Shown here in pieces: positions 61,200 through 64,000 of a stretch of DNA of 64,000 bases. Location of the stretch: contig JAJEKV010000094.1 of the NCBI GenBank assembly GCA_021234155.1, forward strand, positions 109,779 through 173,778, written 5' to 3'. Positions within the stretch are counted from its first letter, which is position 1; the number at the start of each line of letters is the position of its first letter. This DNA is from Isoetes taiwanensis. Taxonomy: Eukaryota; Streptophyta; Lycopodiopsida; Isoetales; Isoetaceae. The translations under genes were made by a program, and so were the position numbers. The notes below the pieces were generated by a model that was not told the origin of the DNA, searched no databases, and was given only the letters and a program-made list of their open reading frames with translations.

Positions 61200-61417
61200 C
61201 ATGCCCGACCGTCCATGCCATCTGGTGCAATTTTTGGCATCCTGGAATAAGCTGCATGTGCTACAGCATGGGAATCAGCTCAAGCGCACTCACTTTTCGG
61301 TACTAGAGGACTTTTCCTAGTTCATTAATTTGGCCGACGTCCGAGAGGCGAGGCTCCAAAGAAAATGGGCAATATATCGGGAAGGGATAATACTTATTCT
61401 TGGTCAGTGACCTCTAA

Positions 61418-61618
61418 GGGTGCTTTCCCATGAGATTGGTGACCTGAAAATTTGGGTCAGTCAAAAACACGAAGGCGTTGAGAAATGTTTGCAGGTGATT
61501 ACTTTTGATTCGGGTCAAAACCTTAGGAGTCTTTGAGGTTGAGGCACCCACAGGAACTGCACGCCTTGATTTGGACCTCAAGAAAACCTTGAGGTCAGAG
61601 GCCCATGGGAAAGCACCC
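61418..61618. mobile_element. Tourist-like MITE, unit 2 C' copy
   Basis: Both 15-bp TIRs perfect, TAA on each side (61,415-61,417 and 61,619-61,621, by reading TAA). Same event as at 24,326. Confidence 0.8.
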
Positions 61619-62922
61619 TAAACCCCTGGGTGGGTTATCTCTAGTTGCTTCCACCCATCTTGGGGGCTCTGTTTTGGTTTGTTTTATTTTTATTTTCTTC
61701 TATTCTTATCATGGGCCTCGGTCCCCAAGTTTCAGTTTGGGTTGTTGCCCTTTGTATGTACTCTTTCCCATAAGCTCATTGTGCTTCATGTGGATGTTAA
61801 AAGTATTAATTTATTTTATTTTATCTAATCTTATCATATCGAATAAGTAAAGGAAATCTAGATGAACTGTCAATTTCACCAATTATGCAAGTGGCAACGA
61901 GCTTGTAATGATTTATGTGTTAGCTTCATCAATTATACAAGTGACACTTAGTTTGTAATGGTCTATGTGTAAAATTCTATATCACTTTAACAAAAAGATT
62001 GAAGGAGAAGAGGAGAAAAAGAGAGAAATGGCAACTAAATGCATTGGAAAATATATAGAAGGAGAAAAAAGCCATAGTGTCTTAAATTTGCATAAATGGC
62101 AAAATGCTGTTAAAAATAAAAAAGAATTATCTCTATTATGAGATTGGGATACCTTTATCCCTTTTTTGCATCCAACTTATTTCTAGATCCTATTAGAGAG
62201 AGACCTTCAAGTCAACCATTTGTACCAGAAAAGGAACACTTCTTTAATGGCTAAGGAGTGGGTGGTTTTTTGGAGGGGAATAATCAACATGAAAGTCATC
62301 CTCATGTTGTTTATAGGGGGGAGAATTTCCTTCAAGTCCAAGTATCTGCATTAAATCAAGAAAACTAGAATCATTGGAAGAGTATAGTTCTGTACAACAC
62401 GAAGAATAAATAATTTATACATAAAGATTTCATACCTTCCGATAAATATGTTGAGGTTTATCTTGAGTTGATAAGCCTGACCCAAATATATATGGCTGAC
62501 TCGCTATATGGCTCCCCATACCACTTACTAAGACGATATTGAGAATCAAACATACTCCAATCCATAGACTAACTTCATTCAACATCTTCCCCATATTTCT
62601 TATTTTTAAACATACATTTGGTTGCCTAGGTATTTATATAGTACTACACGTACCAAGAAAGTAGTTTGCACGACGTGCCACCCAAAGCTTCCATAACGCT
62701 ACCCAAAAAGAGTCCTTTTTCCAAGGGTTTGAAGTTCAATTCCAAATATAATGCACATGGAATCTATCTTGCTTTAGAACACCATCGCAAAAATGTTGTT
62801 ATGACGTGGATGCTCTCCAAATTGCCATATGTTCATCCAATTACGGAGTTATGCTATTTACTAAGGCTATATATGCATTCCAAATAATCTTCATGATTAG
62901 AGACCAAGATTTTATAGTTGAA

Positions 62923-63858
62923 CTAGTAATGGTGCCCAGCATTGCTGGGCATAACTTGGGAACCTGTGTGGAGGGAAACATCAAAACATTCAACTCCTTT
63001 TCAGAAATGTTTTCAAGGATTACTAATCCTGCCGAAGTCTTTTGAGCATTCTTTGGAGGTCAGAGGTTTTCCATCTTTTTCCTAAACCCCCGGGTGGGTT
63101 TTTAAGTTCCTTCCACCCATTTCCCCCTGCTTTATTTGTTTTATTTTTTATTTTCTTCTATTCTTATCATGGGCCTCGGTCCCCTTTTTTCACTTTGGGT
63201 TGTTGCCCTTTGTATTCACCTTCCCATAAGTTCAGCTTCATTTTCCTCCTTTCTCCATTAATTTATTTTTATTTTTATCCCCCTTTTGCCCGTTTCTCCC
63301 TCCCTTTGAACTTCAATTTTTTTTTACTTTTTTCAACGAGCTTTCTGATTTTTGGGCTATAAACTTAGTTTGTAATTTTTCTATGTTTTGTCCTTTTCCC
63401 ACTTTATCCTCCCATTTCCTTTTGAAATGCCCATTTTCCAGTGTCATTTCCCCCCCCCCATTTCTTTTTTCTTCCTGCCTTTTGCCTCCCCATTTTCTAC
63501 TTTCCTCAATTCTTTTCCCTCATTTCCCTTTTTTTCCCTTTTCCCTTTTCCCTTTTTTCCACCCTTCCCATTCAACTTTCCTTTCCTCACCATTTCCTTT
63601 TCCCCCTTTTTTTCATGCTTTTCCCTTTTCCCCAGCTTTCCCTTTCCTCACCATTTCCGGCTTTTTTTTTCATGCCCTTTTCCCCTCTTCCCCTTTCCTT
63701 GCCTTTTCCCTTCACTTTTCTTTTCATCTCGATTTTTTTCTTAATCTTCATTATTATGATAAAATCATTCTTCAGGTTAAGCCAATCAAATCCACACCAT
63801 TAGATTTAGGGCTTGATGGAAACCAGGACACACGCTTAAACAACATTATAATATAGGA
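62923..63858 (-). mobile_element. Short copy of the non-autonomous Helitron
   Basis: Same site and termini as 35,593-37,950 but only 936 bp. The minus-strand 3' end has a perfect 9-bp hairpin (62,933-62,941 with 62,943-62,951, one-base loop) about 10 bases from terminal CTAG, as Helitrons require. The pyrimidine array is shorter (about 63,380-63,740), and part of the interior resembles block C' sequence. Confidence 0.8.
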
Positions 63859-64000
63859 TCTAGCATTTTGATTCTAGAAATCCTTAGTAATATAGAATTA
63901 CACTTACGAGTTTACATTCCTTTGTGAACCTATCTATTATAAGCATTCCATTCTACATTTGTCTTGGAGTGAGACACAAAGTAGAATGTGTATTACAATA

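Larger units (their letters stand above)
61200..64000. repeat. Block C', unit 2 (runs off the window)
   Basis: Collinear with 33,895-38,100 of unit 1. The last ~140 bases continue block C past the Helitron. Confidence 0.85.

Overview
The window is plant nuclear DNA made almost entirely of decayed transposable elements. Evidence for a plant: a Ty1/copia gag-integrase fragment with a plant-type initiator-Met primer site, plant L1-type LINE pieces with a zf-RVT-like domain, a Helitron Rep relic, a Tourist-like MITE, a TRIM, and a PPR pseudogene. The low gene content and nested old repeats suggest a large-genome land plant, plausibly a gymnosperm; that is inference only. No complete host gene was found.

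Layout. 0.4-3.2 kb is a degenerate GAATCT minisatellite. 3.9-6.1 kb is a Helitron Rep pseudogene. 6.2-10.0 kb is AT-rich, unrecognised DNA with small repeats. From 10.0 kb the window is dominated by a large direct segmental duplication. Unit 1 has blocks 10,033-13,825, 15,735-20,075 and 24,109-38,660. Unit 2 repeats them in the same order at 41,286-44,880, 47,117-51,105 and 51,460 to the window end. The two units are separated by a truncated Ty1/copia element (38,661-41,932, minus strand). Unit 1 alone has 20.1-24.1 kb, with the PPR pseudogene and a LINE reverse-transcriptase piece. The 13.8-15.7 kb and 44.9-47.1 kb interiors also differ.

Inside each unit are a TRIM (intact-looking only in unit 1), a paralogous pair of ~2-kb blocks (C and C') each carrying the same MITE, inverted arms of ~1.3 kb (26.0-27.7 against 30.0-31.3 kb), rearranged LINE pieces from two families, and in C' only a non-autonomous Helitron filled with pyrimidine repeats. 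Empty sites preserved in paralogues let several insertions be bounded to the base and ordered: C/C' duplication, then Helitron insertion, then the large tandem duplication.

Two points deserve most attention. First, the TRIM LTRs contain a tRNA-Ala-like module (anticodon TGC), a design comparable to the 5S-carrying Cassandra TRIMs. Second, differences between the duplicated copies are strongly concentrated at CAG/CTG trinucleotides, the symmetric CHG methylation context. This looks like base-calling error at methylated cytosines, so many apparent frameshifts here may not be real.
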